Source: JACVRW01 sp963808545 | Lineage (GTDB): Bacteria > Actinomycetota > Thermoleophilia > Solirubrobacterales > Thermoleophilaceae | NCBI GenBank assembly: GCA_963808545.1 | Contig: CAWEGB010000006.1 | Span: 124,001 to 188,000 of the forward strand | DNA length: 64,000 bases | Direction: 5' to 3' | Part shown: piece by piece, positions 52,442-62,241 of the stretch | How positions within the stretch are numbered: position 1 is the first letter of the stretch | How the letters are laid out: every line of letters begins with the position of its first letter | Program-made: the position numbers and the translations under genes | The notes under the pieces: generated by a model | What the model was told of the DNA's origin: nothing | The model's input: only the letters and a program-made list of their open reading frames with translations | The model's database searches: none

Positions 52442-52628
52442 CGCCGGGTGGAGTGGCGTGCGGAAAAACACCGTCGGTGCCCCGTCTGGCTCATAGGTTC
52501 GGGCGAAGCCGCATCGTATCGGCGCCTCCCGCCGCCCGAACCGCAAGGCCCTTTCATGGCACGTACCCCTGCCCGTCCTGATGGGGCCGTTTTGAAGAGC
52601 CGCCCGCATGATGCGGGCGGTTCTTTTT
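52442..52628 (+). ncRNA. Candidate structured non-coding RNA (~187 nt)
   Basis: TATGAT (52430-52435) is a good -10 box and a strong intrinsic terminator ends the unit at 52628; no convincing ORF lies between. The predicted fold has a basal helix (52475-52486 with 52580-52589, ending CCCCGTC/GATGGGG), a perfect 10-bp hairpin GGTTCGGGCG/CGCCCGAACC (52496-52505 / 52533-52542) capped by GCCG/CGGC, and single-stranded spacers. Size and promoter-terminator layout resemble 6S-like RNAs, but I cannot assign a family. Confidence 0.5.
52600..52628 (+). terminator. Strong rho-independent terminator
   Basis: CCGCCCGCAT pairs with ATGCGGGCGG across a tight turn (52600-52620) and is followed by TTCTTTTT. 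It is the clearest intrinsic terminator in the window and ends the candidate RNA. Confidence 0.9.
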
Positions 52629-52639
52629 GTGCGTAGAGG

Positions 52640-53596
52640 TCAGCCGATCTCGGCGCCCGACGCGGCCGCCAGCGCGGCGCCGTGGAGGATGTCCGCTTCG
52701 CTCACCTCGAGCTCCTCGAGACCGAACGCCCGGATCGACTCCACGAGGATCGTGACGCCGGCGACGATCGTGGGCGCGCGATCCGGGTGCAGACCGGTCA
52801 CCTCCCGCCGCTCCTCGAGGGGCAGGGTGGCCAGCATCGCCCGAATCCGCTCCGCCGAGGCCAGGCTGACCCGGTAGCCGTGAACCTTGGCCGAGTCGTA
52901 GGGATCCAGCTCCTGGTCGATCGCAGCCAGGGTGGTGGCGGTCCCGGCTACGGCGATGGCCAGCGAGGTCGCTTCGCGCCACTCGGCGGGCACCGACCGC
53001 TCGATCACGCTCCTCGAGTCCACCGCGAGCTCCTCCAGTTCCTCGTGCTCGGGCGGATCGGTGTGCAGGAACCGCTCCGTGTGGCGCACCGAGCCCATCT
53101 GGGTCGAGATGTTGAATTCTGGGTCGTGGCCCGGCTCGCCCACCACGTACTCGGTCGAGCCCCCGCCGATGTCGATGACCACCACCGGTCCCGGTTCCCG
53201 CTCGGCGGCTTCCTGGGCGTCCCGTGGGCCGCCGGCGGTCACGCCGAGAAAGGTCAGCCGTGCCTCCTGGTCCCCCGAAATCGTGCGTGCGTCGATCCCG
53301 AAGCGCTCGTTGAGCTCGTCACGGAAGGCCGGGCCGTTCTCGGCGTCGCGCATCGCGCTGGTGGCCACTCCGATAACCCGCTCGGCCTGCGACTGGTCGA
53401 TCAGCTCCCTGTATCCGGCCAGCACCTCGCGAACGCGATCCATGGCCTCGCCGGCCAGCTGCCCGGTGGCGTCGACCCCCTGGCCCAGCCGCGTGATCAC
53501 CGTCCGCCGCTCGATCTCCGTGAGCGTGCCGTCGTCCACATCGGCCACGAGAAGCCGCGTGGTGTTGGTGCCCTGGTCGACCACAGCGACCCTCAT
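52640..53596 (-). CDS. Ppx/GppA family phosphatase
   Basis: 318 residues from ATG 53596. The ASKHA fold is visible: VAVVDQGTNTTRLLVADV (first phosphate loop), RVIGVATSAMRDAENG, VVVIDIGGGSTEYVVGE (second loop) and TTLAAIDQELDPYDSAKVHG. It should hydrolyse polyphosphate or (p)ppGpp. Only the Ppx/GppA core is present, with no HD extension, as in actinobacterial short forms. A GGGGCAGGCG stretch precedes the ATG; the longer frame from 53725 runs into the tRNA promoter. Confidence 0.92.
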   Translation of the reverse strand: MRVAVVDQGTNTTRLLVADVDDGTLTEIERRTVITRLGQGVDATGQLAGEAMDRVREVLAGYRELIDQSQAERVIGVATSAMRDAENGPAFRDELNERFGIDARTISGDQEARLTFLGVTAGGPRDAQEAAEREPGPVVVIDIGGGSTEYVVGEPGHDPEFNISTQMGSVRHTERFLHTDPPEHEELEELAVDSRSVIERSVPAEWREATSLAIAVAGTATTLAAIDQELDPYDSAKVHGYRVSLASAERIRAMLATLPLEERREVTGLHPDRAPTIVAGVTILVESIRAFGLEELEVSEADILHGAALAAASGAEIG

Positions 53597-53648
53597 CGCC
53601 TGCCCCGCTCTTTGCGCATGGAGAGCGACGCTACACGCGCGAGCGCGG

Positions 53649-53676
53649 TTGACGCTCCGTGCACGGTTGGTACCCT
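53649..53676 (+). promoter_or_regulatory. Promoter of tRNA-fMet
   Basis: TTGACG (53649-53654) and TACCCT (53671-53676) are separated by 16 bp, a canonical -35/-10 pair ending 12 nt before the mature tRNA 5' end. Confidence 0.75.
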
Positions 53677-53688
53677 CGTACGTCACGC

Positions 53689-53762
<74 letters not shown>

Positions 53763-53782
53763 TGTCCCTTCGAGCGACGTTT

Positions 53783-53802
53783 AGACCTCCTCCGGGAGGT
53801 CT
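53783..53802 (+). terminator. Terminator hairpin after tRNA-fMet
   Basis: AGACCTCC-TCCG-GGAGGTCT is a perfect 8-bp stem with a UCCG tetraloop, 20 bp after the tRNA. The tail is not T-rich. Confidence 0.65.
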
Positions 53803-53852
53803 CGCTCGTTCGCGAGAGCCTTAGGATCGTCTCGGTGATCGTTCGGGACTAA

Positions 53853-53930
53853 CGCTTTCACGCGAAAGCGATAGCGAGGTCAGCGAACGGCGCCACTCCT
53901 GCTTCTCGTCCAAAGCAGCACTGCTGCCGT
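53853..53930. repeat. Dispersed repeat family 2, copy a
   Basis: CGCTTTCACGCGAAAGCG (53853-53870, a REP-like palindrome) is followed by GCGAACGGCGCCACTCCTGC and TCCAAAGCAGCA. The same order recurs at 55540-55598 with a few changes. No coding capacity; the 380-bp gap 53763-54143 otherwise shows nothing I can name. Confidence 0.6.
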
Positions 53931-54143
53931 CGGAACGTCTACGGCGCAGCCGCAGGGTGCAGGGTGCCGCCGTCCCCCTCCGGCAAATCGAGCGTCGTCG
54001 AGGATCGGGAACAACTTGAAGCCCTTGACGATGAGGTAGACGGTCGATTGGTGGGCCCACACCCCTCGAGCATCGGCAGGCCCCTTCACGCGGCGGCCGT
54101 GCCGGTGTACGGTCGCCCTACACCCGGCTAGAAGGAGTCCCTG

Positions 54144-54802
54144 ATGGACTCGCCTCGGTTCTCTCGCGAACGACTCGCCTTCCTGATCGGGGTGCCACTC
54201 GCTTGGGCCGTGCTCCTGTTGTTCCATCCGACGGGGGAGGGCGAAGCGATCACGTACGCGGACCTGAGTGACAAGCTCACGCCGTGGCTTGTGGTCCACC
54301 TTGGGATGCTGGTCTTCATCCCGCTGATGGGTGTCGCGGTCTATCTGCTCCTGCGCGGCGTCGAGGGTGCGGCGGCGCAGGTCAGTCGGGTCGCCCTCGT
54401 GATATTCGTGCTGGTGTACGGGGCTTGGGAGGCGCTCGTGGGGATCGGCTCCGGGATTCTGGTCAACGAGATCAACGGGCTCCCAGAGGGCGAGCGGGCG
54501 ACGGCGGCAGGTCTAGTTGAGGACTACAACGACAACGTTCTCATCCGCGCCTTCGGCGTCTTGGCAGCATCGGCAGCCTTGCCTTCATCACCGCAATGAT
54601 CGCGGCCGGCGTGGCACTTCGGAGTCACGCTGACGCGCCCGTGTCGGTGCCTATCCTGCTTGGGCTCTCCGGGTTGCTCATCACCGCCCACCCGCCGCCC
54701 TACGGGCCGATCGGGCTAGCGCTATTCATCGCCGCAGTGATGCTCTTTGCGCGAAGCCAGTCGGCGGTCTCGGCACGCGCCCCGCTTGCACACCCGGGTT
54801 AG
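54144..54802 (+). pseudogene. Multi-helix membrane protein split by a one-base deletion
   Basis: 54144-54560 encodes four or so helices (LIGVPLAWAVLLLFHPTGEG, VVHLGMLVFIPLMGVAVYLL, VSRVALVIFVLVYGAWEALV). The frame then shifts: after IRAFGVL the next frame continues as GSIGSLAFITAMIAAGVALR and two more helices to TAG at 54802. Adding one G at the GG of 54563-54564 restores a single protein of 219 residues. As it stands it is read as two overlapping frames (54144-54599 and 54596-54802). It has an AAGGAG ribosome site. Family not recognised. Confidence 0.7.
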
Positions 54803-55096
54803 TTGAACCACACCGGATCCTGGGTGGCGGTTCACGGCGTGCCGCTCGGCTCTCGCGTTTGCGCGAACGCTAGTTCACGACCGCCGGGTCGGGCGCGCCC
54901 TCGCCGCTGCTTCCTATGCAAGGCAGCAGCCGGCCGTCGCCGGGCGCGGACTGCTGCTTCGCGCGAAAAGCGGAAGCCATCGGTACGCCATCCGCAGCGG
55001 AGCTGCAGGCGCCGTGCAACGACGAGCACCGGTCCGGCCGCTCGAACTGAACGGCCACCATGTAGGTTCTGCTCACCGGCGACCGAAGGAGGATCC

Positions 55097-55381
55097 ATGT
55101 ATGCACGCGTGGTCAGGTTCACGGACGTCGATCCGGATCACCTGGCAGGGCGCTTGGACGGGATCGAGGCTGAGGGGCCGCCCGTGGACATCCCGGCTAA
55201 GGGCATCCAAATTCTCCACGATGAGGACCAGCGCACCGCGGTCGTGATCCAGCTCTTCGAAACGGCCGACGACATGGCGGCAGGGGAGGGGCCCCTGGAC
55301 GAGATGGACCCGGGGGATACGCCGGGGACGCGCGCCTCGATCGACCGCTGCGAGATCAAGGCCGAGGTGGGCCCCCGATAA
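55097..55381 (+). CDS. Small soluble protein, paralogue 1 of an inverted pair
   Basis: 94 residues starting MYARVVRFTDVDPDHLAGRL with a later GIQILHDEDQRTAVVIQLFE and CEIKAEVGPR end. The size and beta-alpha pattern suggest a dimeric alpha/beta-barrel (ABM/EthD-like) fold; no active-site residue can be named. AAGGAGG (55086-55092) precedes the ATG. A close paralogue lies in reverse at 62771-63058, and the homology begins about 26 bp upstream of the ATG. Confidence 0.8.
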   Translation: MYARVVRFTDVDPDHLAGRLDGIEAEGPPVDIPAKGIQILHDEDQRTAVVIQLFETADDMAAGEGPLDEMDPGDTPGTRASIDRCEIKAEVGPR

Positions 55382-55824
55382 GCACCGCCGCGCCGGCGAA
55401 GCACGTGCGCCTGCCGGTGCTGAGTGTTGCCTTTGCGCGAAACGCGACCGCGACATCACGCGCGTCTGTGCGGGCGGCGCGCGCTGCTGCTTTCCATGCA
55501 AAGCGGCCGCTCGCTACAGGCGACGAGCCCTATTGTTTTTGCGCGTAAGCGGTAGGTGAGCGAGCGGCGCCACTCCTGCTTTTGTCCAGAGCAGCAGCCT
55601 GACCGGTCGCGGGGCTCGGTGTCGCTGTTACGCGGGAGCAGATCTTTCGAGAATTTGACGCAGCGGTTGTCAGGGGCCACCTCCGACTAGAGCTCGACGT
55701 GCGGCTCGACGCTTGCTCGTTTCGGCGCCGCTGACCGAGCGTATCGGGCAGCGGTATTCGACCGCGACTCCGGTCAGGGCCAGAGGCACTGGGACCACGC
55801 ACTGCTCTTGGCGGAGCTGCGGGA
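55382..55824. other. 443-bp gene-free stretch with REP-like palindromes and repeat copy 2b
   Basis: It contains several degenerate palindromes of the form GCTTT-n-GCAAAGC or GCGCGAAACGCG (near 55431 and 55490) and, at 55540-55598, the second copy of repeat family 2 (GCGAGCGGCGCCACTCCTGC). I see no gene, RNA or promoter. Confidence 0.5.
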
Positions 55825-56115
55825 CTAGCTGGAAACGAAGGTCTCCGCCGGGTACATCTCCGGCGGATCCGTGATGCCGACCTCTTCGAGGATCGGTCCC
55901 AGGTGCTGGCCGAACGCGTCGCACGCGTCCTGCGATTCCCAGACGTCGACGACGCGGAATCCGCTCGGGCTTTCGCCGGCTGAGTGGAAGAGAATGCCCC
56001 CGACCGGCCAGTCCGACACTGACTCCATCTTGTCCTTGCCCGCGAGTTTCTGGGCGGTGGCGCGGTAGTTCTCCGCGGTGACCGTCGGACCGTGGTGGAT
56101 TAGTACGACCGGCAT
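55825..56115 (-). CDS. Small ABM/EthD-like alpha/beta-barrel protein
   Basis: 96 residues starting MPVVLIHHGPTVTAENYRAT. The WPVGGILFHSAGESPSGFRV and VDVWESQDACDAFGQHLGPI segments follow the dimeric ferredoxin-like pattern of antibiotic-biosynthesis-monooxygenase relatives. Substrate unknown. ATG 56115 has AAGGAG 8 nt upstream; the longer frame from 56187 is not needed. Confidence 0.8.
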   Translation of the reverse strand: MPVVLIHHGPTVTAENYRATAQKLAGKDKMESVSDWPVGGILFHSAGESPSGFRVVDVWESQDACDAFGQHLGPILEEVGITDPPEMYPAETFVSS

Positions 56116-56226
56116 TGCGAGCTCCTTGTTCGAGTTGGCCGACCCTACCTTGCCCGCGGACTTGTGGCCGACGATCAGGTTCGGCACGCTCGCGATTCCA
56201 CCTGCAGCTCAGAGACGCTGGAGTGG

Positions 56227-56898
56227 TCAGCCGTATCGATGCTTCATGTGCTCGCCGGCGCGGGCGAGCACCGTTTCCAAGGCGTTGATGGTCTCGGCAG
56301 CCTCGCGGAAGGCCAGCAAGTTGTCTGAGTCAAGAGCGTCAACCACGGCGAATCCCTCCCTGTCCAGATACCAGATGAACTCGTGTAGCAGCCGGTCGCG
56401 CGCGACCGCCTCCGGGTGTAGCGCCGCCGCCCGCCACCCCGGCTCGCCGCCGGCGCGGTTGGCGAGCTCAGCGACCTCCTGCCAAGTGAGGAGGGTCCAT
56501 TCGGGCTGGTCCTGCTTCGAATCGCGCTCGGCCACGATGGCGATGAGCGCCTTGTCAACTGTTTCGGTCGTGCGAAGCGAATCCAGATACTTCTCCAACT
56601 GCATGTCGCCAAACCCCGACCCGGTCTTGTGCTCCGACCAAAGCTGCGCCCGGAGCGAGCCCTTGACCGTCGCATTCACCACCATGTCCGGGATGCGCCC
56701 CGGGCCCACCCGCCGCTGGGTGTGCGTCTCGCAGACGACGCCGCGCTTCGGAAGCCCGATACCCGCGCGCGCGAACAACAGGCGAGCGAACTCGGAATGT
56801 GCGCCGAGCACGGTCGCGAAGAGCTCCGTCAGGCGGTTCTCAAAGCCCTCGGGGTATTTGAGAAGCGCCCCGAGCAGTTCGTTTTGGCTTCGACCCAT
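56227..56898 (-). CDS. PD-(D/E)XK superfamily nuclease-like protein
   Basis: 223 residues. RRVGPGRIPDMVV supplies Asp71 and LWSEHKTGSGFGDMQLEKYL supplies Glu89-x-Lys91 plus Gln100, the D-x(n)-E-x-K pattern with a trailing QLxxY seen in PDDEXK_4-type proteins. The N-terminus (LLKYPEGFENRLTELFATVL) is also like that group. It may be a solitary defence nuclease or a mobile-element remnant; no methylase or helicase is adjacent. Confidence 0.75.
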   Translation of the reverse strand: MGRSQNELLGALLKYPEGFENRLTELFATVLGAHSEFARLLFARAGIGLPKRGVVCETHTQRRVGPGRIPDMVVNATVKGSLRAQLWSEHKTGSGFGDMQLEKYLDSLRTTETVDKALIAIVAERDSKQDQPEWTLLTWQEVAELANRAGGEPGWRAAALHPEAVARDRLLHEFIWYLDREGFAVVDALDSDNLLAFREAAETINALETVLARAGEHMKHRYG

Positions 56899-57892
56899 GT
56901 GGTTGAGCCTACGTCTGGACCTTGGCCCGTGGGTCGGCCGCGCCCGCGAGCCGAATCCACCCGGGCGGGGTCAACACGCCGGTGCCTCGCGCCAGGTTAC
57001 GTACGACAACTCGATGGGCGTCTTCGCGCTTGGGGTCCACCACGTTTGAGGTGTCCTCGACGTGTACCGGACCTCGCGTGCCCACGGCCCTCCGCTGCTT
57101 TCCCGATCCGGAAGGTGTGATCACAGCGGAGCGGGTGGCCCTCTCGGGATGTGGCACCCGACCGCATCGCTCGACCTAGTGCCTCGCCAGGACGATCCGC
57201 ATACGGATGGACGGGGCCGGGGTCGACGCATCGCGGAGGAGGGGCCATCTCCAACATGTAGTCGCGGTCGGGCGCCGTTTCTGATGCCAGACCGCGGCGC
57301 CGTTTCGTTGATTCCCGCCACTTGAGCGCGAGTCGTAGACCGTGTGAGAGTGTTTCAGGGGAGCGGGCTCGGTGCTGCGAGCCTCGTCATGACGCAGGCC
57401 GGTACTCCTGCATGATCCGAGCATCGCTCCGAGGGACCAATCGGGCCGCCGACCTGACACCCGCGCCAATACTGCGTTGAGGAGGAAGTGTGCAAAGGTG
57501 ACGCGGGGTGGCACGCCGTCTACGGGTGACGCGGAGAATCGTTTACACGGCGCTTGCGAGCGGATCGCCCACGCGACGGGGACGAGGTGGACGACGTGCC
57601 TTGTGCCCAGTCGAGCGCTTGACCGCAGTAGGCCCCGTTGAGCGACTTATGCTCGTCGGCGAGAAATCGCATGACTCGCAACGAACGACAAGGCCACGAC
57701 CGCTGGGGCTCTCCGATCGACGTTGAGCTCGACCAGGATCGTCATCCTTCCGATGACCGGGGGTCGTTTCCTCTCCGGCGTCGCTTTGAGAAGGCGCTGT
57801 GCCGGCCCGAGCGCGGGCGCGTCTAACGACCGTGTCATTCGGAGCTGAGGGCAAGACGTGATCGTAGGTTGAGGAATCGCTGGCTTCGCGGA
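56899..57892. other. About 1 kb without a convincing gene; contains repeat copy A
   Basis: Short frames exist on both strands but none has a ribosome site, a -10 box at the right distance or protein-like composition. Dispersed repeat family 1 copy A lies at 57395-57468. A weak 51-codon frame from ATG 57671 to 57826 (MTRNERQGHDRWGSPIDVEL) cannot be excluded. Confidence 0.5.
57395..57468. repeat. Dispersed repeat family 1, copy A
   Basis: Begins CAGGCCGG, then TACTCCTGCATGATCCGAGC, TCGCTCCGAGGGACCAATCG and GGCCGCCGACCTGACACCCG. Copies B (60945-61046) and C (62242-62330) align with it at most positions. Non-coding. Confidence 0.75.
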
Positions 57893-58643
57893 CTAGTTCA
57901 GGGCTCGGCGCGCCTCGCGTCGAGCCGCTGCTGGCAGGTCGTCGAGATGTATGCCGCGGAGCCGCGCGACCTCGCGCAGTTCGCGGCTGAAGCGCTGGCC
58001 GAGCGGTTCCGTGTCCTCTGCTCTCGGCAGTGGGCCCTCCTTGACGCGGTAGAGCGCGATCTCCACCCGCGGCAGAGCGCTCAGCGAAACCGAGTCGCTA
58101 GGTACGCGGACGAGGATGTCATGCGTCGGCGCGGGCGCGAAGAAGTGTCCTTCCTGGCCGGCCACTGGCTCGAGCGGCGGGAACGCGCGGTTGACGCCGG
58201 CGTCGGGTACTGACGCCGATGCCACGCGTTCGCCGCCGACCGTGACCTCGTACACCATCGCGCCGTGGAGGTCCTCGTGCGCGATGAGGGGCCCTTCGAC
58301 CTCCGTGATGTGCTGAACCGAGAGCGTGTGGTCCTCGAGGTGTACGCGGATGCGGAGATATCGCTCGGCGTCCGCGGGCGGGCGCCGCGGGGTGCGAGGT
58401 GCGACCTGCTCCTCGAGCGGTAGGCGCTGCTTCTTCGGCCTGCCCACCTGCTTCGGAAAGCGGGTCCATCCGTCCCGTCTTGCGCGTCGGTTCGGGCGGA
58501 TCCTCCGCCATGAGCAGCGTCCTGCCGCCGACGCGGCGCGGGCGCGCCGGCTTGCCCTCCATCTGCGCCTTGCCAGCGTCCTCGACTACCGGATCGGCGT
58601 CCGGGTCTTCCGACATTCGCTTCTTGAACCATTGCGCTTCCAT
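57893..58643 (-). pseudogene. Hypothetical protein gene with one frameshift
   Basis: ATG 58643 (ribosome site AGAGGAA) opens MEAQWFKKRMSEDPDADPVV and a Pro/Arg-rich segment to PPEPTRKTG, then the frame shifts near 58475 and continues as WTRFPKQVGRPKKQRLPLEE to the stop at 57893. The second part holds a beta-rich domain (ERYLRIRVHLEDHTLSVQHI, ALPRVEIALYRVKEGPLP). As annotated by frame alone, only 57893-58447 (GTG start, 184 residues) is open. It lies 11 bp after the M64/FG-GAP gene and probably belongs to its operon. Function unknown. Confidence 0.6.
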
Positions 58644-58654
58644 GGGGTTCCTCT

Positions 58655-60721
58655 TCACCAGTTGCGGCCGTGGCGGTAGTTGTGGATCCATCGGTAGTAG
58701 AGCCGGTCCAGTGACAGGGCGGGCGTCGCCTTGATCATCCCGAACCAGTCCGTGTTGTGGACGAACAGGTCGCGACGGGCGCCGGAGCCCTCGTAGTCGC
58801 ACGGTTCGAACCGATCGACGCTGCCAAGGTTCCATTCTCCGACCCAGTCGACGGCCCAGTTCGCGCTGAGCGCAGCGCCGTTCGATCGCATCGTTCCGAG
58901 GTACTCGGAGTACCAGTCCTGCGAGTTGAAGACGAATAGGTCCGCCTTGCCGTTCCCCTCGATATCCGCGAGATAGTGGCGATCATGGCGGCGCATCTGC
59001 CAGCCGGGGACGTTGCCGTCGTATCGCTTGGTCATGGCCAGCTGCGTGCCGGTCGAGCGGAGCATCCCCAGGTAGGCGATGCTCCAGTCGTCGCCGTTGA
59101 AGACGTACAGGTCAGCCTGTCCATCCGCGTTGAAGTCGCCAACGATGTGGCGGTCGTTGCGACGCATCTGCCAGCCGGGCATCGCGCCGTCGTAGCGGTG
59201 CGACATGACCAGTCCGGTGCCGGTGGAGCGCAGCATGCCAAGGTACGCGATCGACCAGTCGTCGCCATTGAAGACCCACAGGTCCTCACGGCCGTTGCCG
59301 GTGAAGTCGCCCACCGCATGACGGTCGCCGGGTCGCATCTGCCAGCCGGGAAGGTTGGCGTCGAAGCGGTTGACCACGCCGAAGCCGGTTCCGGATGAGC
59401 GGAGCATGCCGACGTAGGGGATCGCCCAGTTGCCGCCGTTGAATACGAACAGGTCGCTGCGTCCGTTGCCGTCGAAGTCGGCGACGTAGAAGCGATCGTC
59501 GCGTTGGAACTGCCATCCGGGCATCGCGTCGTCGTAGCGGGCGATGAGCCTCAGCCCCCCGATCCGTCGTCCGCGAGCAGCCCGAGGTACTCCATCACCC
59601 AGTTTGTGCTGTTGTAGACGACGACCTCATCCTTGCCGTCGCCGTTGAAGTCGCCGACGTAGAACCGGTCGCCCGCAGTGAACTGCCACGACCCGGGCAC
59701 TCGCTCGACCGCGCTGAAGGCGACGTCGAGCTGTGACCCGTTGGAGCGGTACACGATGATCGAGTTGCCGTTGTGGACCAGCACGTCGTCGCGGCCGTCG
59801 CCGTTGAAGTCACCGGCGTAGGCGTTCAGGAACGTGCGACCCGTGAACGGGTCCATCGTGCGCTTCATCTGCGTGTAGCAGACCGGGCAGTACGGCGGCG
59901 CGTTGCCTCGCATGCGGCAGTTGACGACTGGGCGGTAGATACCGAGCGAGAGGGTTCCACCGCCCTCGAAGAGGCCCACATCCTGATCGTCGCTCCAGCC
60001 CGGCGGCTTCGGGGCGGCAGTGTAGTCCGCACACGCGCCCACGCCGGGCGGCAGCTGGGTACGACGGGGCGACGAAGCTACCCCACTTAAGCGTCGCGCG
60101 GTTGGTATTGACTGTCAGGTTGACGGAACCCGGCTCGCCGCCCGAATAGGTGTCGGGCCTTGCGCAGTACTCGTCGGCGAGTCCGCCGGTGCCATGGCCG
60201 AACTCATGTGCCATGACGGTCCAGTCCACACCCAGCGGCACGATCTGGAAGCCGCCTCCTCCGCATCCGCCGTAGCGCGTGTCGTTGAGGATGATCAGGA
60301 CGAGGTCGTAGTCCGGCACCCACGTGTCGAGCGCGTTCTGGACCAGCGTCCCGGTGTTGGGACCGCCCTCGAGCCAGCAATGCGCCCATGAGCCGCTGAA
60401 GATGTAGCCGAGGGCGGTGTTCCGGATCGACTCGCTAGCGACCGTGTCGTCGCTTGGGTCGGTCGGCGTCCCCTTTTCGTCGTAGGTCCGGGTGCTCACC
60501 GGGGACTGGCTCGAGATCAGGTTGACCCGAAACAGGTTGAACGCCTGCGCGTCCTCGTAGAAGTAGTCGTGGCCGAAGACGCCGTCCAAGAGCAGTTCGG
60601 CAACCTTGTCGTTGTATAGCGTCTGGTCGGCGCCGGCCGCGAAGCCGTCACCGAGCACAGCGATGTTCTTCTTCGTGCCGGGAGGACCCGAAGCGAGGAT
60701 CTGGGTCATGCTGTCTGGCAC
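58655..60721 (-). pseudogene. M64-like metallopeptidase with FG-GAP/VCBS repeats, two frameshifts
   Basis: Three frames join into one protein of about 688 residues. The first (60721 to about 60050) has NIAVLGDGFAAG and the zinc motif MAHEFGHGTGGLADEY (His172, Glu173, His176, then Asp-Glu), as in IgA peptidase M64 proteins. The second (about 60040-59551) and third (about 59550-58655) carry some six FG-GAP repeats of the form GDFNGDGRDDVLVHNG. The break at 59555-59560 is a run of 6 C where 7 would restore the frame. GTG 60721 has GGAGGAG upstream. No signal peptide is seen. Likely a secreted or surface peptidase if repaired. Confidence 0.75.
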
Positions 60722-61109
60722 CGGCGCCTCCTCCGGCCCATCGCTCGCGTTCGGGGAGGGATTGCCGATCTAACGGAGAGCTGTTGATGCAGCTCATCAG
60801 GAGCGATCGGGTCTGCGTCCGACGCTATAGCTTATTCCGGGGCGGGTCAACGTCCGCCGCAACTCGAGCTAGGTCCAGCCCCAGCCAGCGCGCGTGTCGC
60901 CGCAGCAACGGCGTCCGATTCGACGCTGCGGCGGAGCTCCTGCATGCGCGAGAACGGGTAGCCAGTCAGGCCGCTAGCCGATACTCCTGTACGATCTGAG
61001 CGTCGCTCCGAGGGACGTATCGGGCCGCCGACCCGACACCCGCGCAGACTCGCGTCTGAGCCTGTGGCCGTTAGTACCCGCGAACGTTCGGACTGCTGCC
61101 TTCACGCGA
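60722..61109. other. Gene-free stretch with repeat copy B
   Basis: No ORF with an initiation signal is seen. Most of the right half is repeat family 1 copy B. Confidence 0.45.
60945..61046. repeat. Dispersed repeat family 1, copy B
   Basis: Starts TGCGCGAGAACGGGTAGCC, then CAGGCCGCTAGCCGATACTC and continues in register with copies A and C (CGTCGCTCCGAGGGACGTAT, CGGGCCGCCGACCCGACACC). Confidence 0.75.
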
Positions 61110-61285
61110 GGCTGTTGCATAAAGCCGTCTCGGAACGCTGCAGCAGGTTCGCTGAGAGGGCGTCAGACGGGCTGGGTGCACGGGGTCGAGACGGACCGGC
61201 GTCGCTTGACGGATGCGATGGCCGTTCTTGGAGCCCACCTTTAGAAGCGATCCAGCGGGCTCGCCGAGGGTTTGTGCAACAGCCA
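61110..61285. mobile_element. 176-bp MITE-like element with terminal inverted repeats and target duplication
   Basis: GGCTGTTGCATAAA (61110-61123) and TTTGTGCAACAGCC (61271-61284) are 14-bp terminal inverted repeats matching at 13 positions. CACGCGA stands directly on both sides (61103-61109 and 61286-61292), a likely 7-bp target duplication. The inside has no ORF, as expected for a non-autonomous element. The ends look like those of IS5-type elements, but I cannot confirm the family. Confidence 0.65.
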
Positions 61286-61372
61286 CACGCGAAAGGGGAA
61301 GCGAGACGACGCGCCGTTTCTGGGATCGACGGTGGTGGTCGTCTCGGCGACCGGGAAACCTCGACCGCGTTT

Positions 61373-62114
61373 CTACCTAGGCAAGACCTCTCGGCCCAAC
61401 AGCTTGCCTTGATAACCGACCGGCTCCTCCTGCAGCGCGCGGATGAAGTTGGGGATCGTCTCTCGCCCCAGGCTCCCGCCGTGCATGCCGTGGATCCAGT
61501 CAGGGTCGAGGGCCTCGATTCGATCGACAATGTCGCTGACCGGCTGATCGTGAGCGAAGATCCCGATCTCGCGGTAGTACTCGCACATCATGCTGCCGAG
61601 GTCCTCGGTCACGACCGGCGGCTGGTCACCCGGCTGGATGAAGAGGTCCGAGGGAAACACGCTCTTCGTGGTCTCGTCGAAGAGCATCATCGAGTCCCAA
61701 TGGTGCACGTGCGGTGTCTCGAGGAAGCGCAGCTTGTGCTTGCCGAGATCGATCACCTCTCCCTCGCGTATGGCCTTCGACGCGGCCTGAATAGTTCCAG
61801 CCGCTCAGGTTCAGGATGGCGCTCATGGCGCTGCCCGCGAGCGTCGAGTCCGGAGCGCCCTCCAGGAAGCGGTCCATGCCCCCGGTCTCGTCCGCCTCGA
61901 AGTGGAGGAGGATCACGTACTCGAGCTTGCTGGGATCGAGCACTTCAGCGACTCCGTCACGGACACCCTCGTACAGCCCATACATTCCGGTGTGGATGAG
62001 CGTGGGGCGCTCGTCATCGATCAGGAACTGGTTGAACTGAAAGTCGGTGTCCGGAAGTTGGACGGTGGTGCAGATCCTGTAGATGCCGTCGGCGAGCGCG
62101 TCTACGCGGGCCAT
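61373..62114 (-). pseudogene. MBL-fold hydrolase (flavodiiron beta-lactamase-domain type), frameshifted
   Basis: ATG 62114 (GAGAGGAG upstream) opens MARVDALADGIYRICTTVQL and the motif LLHFEADETGG (His71-x-Glu73-x-Asp75), the diiron H-x-E-x-D signature of flavodiiron-type MBL domains. Near 61790 the frame shifts; the other frame continues EGEVIDLGKHKLRFLETPHV and HHWDSMMLFDETTKSVFPSD to GGSLGRETIP at 61373. No flavodoxin domain follows. It may reduce O2 or NO or be a simple hydrolase; broken as it stands. Confidence 0.72.
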
Positions 62115-62241
62115 GGCTGGTGCTCCTCTCTTCCCATTTGGCCGACCGTACCGGGCCTGGTCTTCGAGCGCTACTGCTTCCCGCGATCTGCGGGAGACGC
62201 CTCCCTTCATGCGAAGGAGCCGTGCCGCTTGAGTGCCGCCT

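Noticed and set aside
52448..52636. 62-codon ORF across the candidate RNA
   Set aside because: It runs through the terminator hairpin and has no start signal; the region folds as RNA instead.
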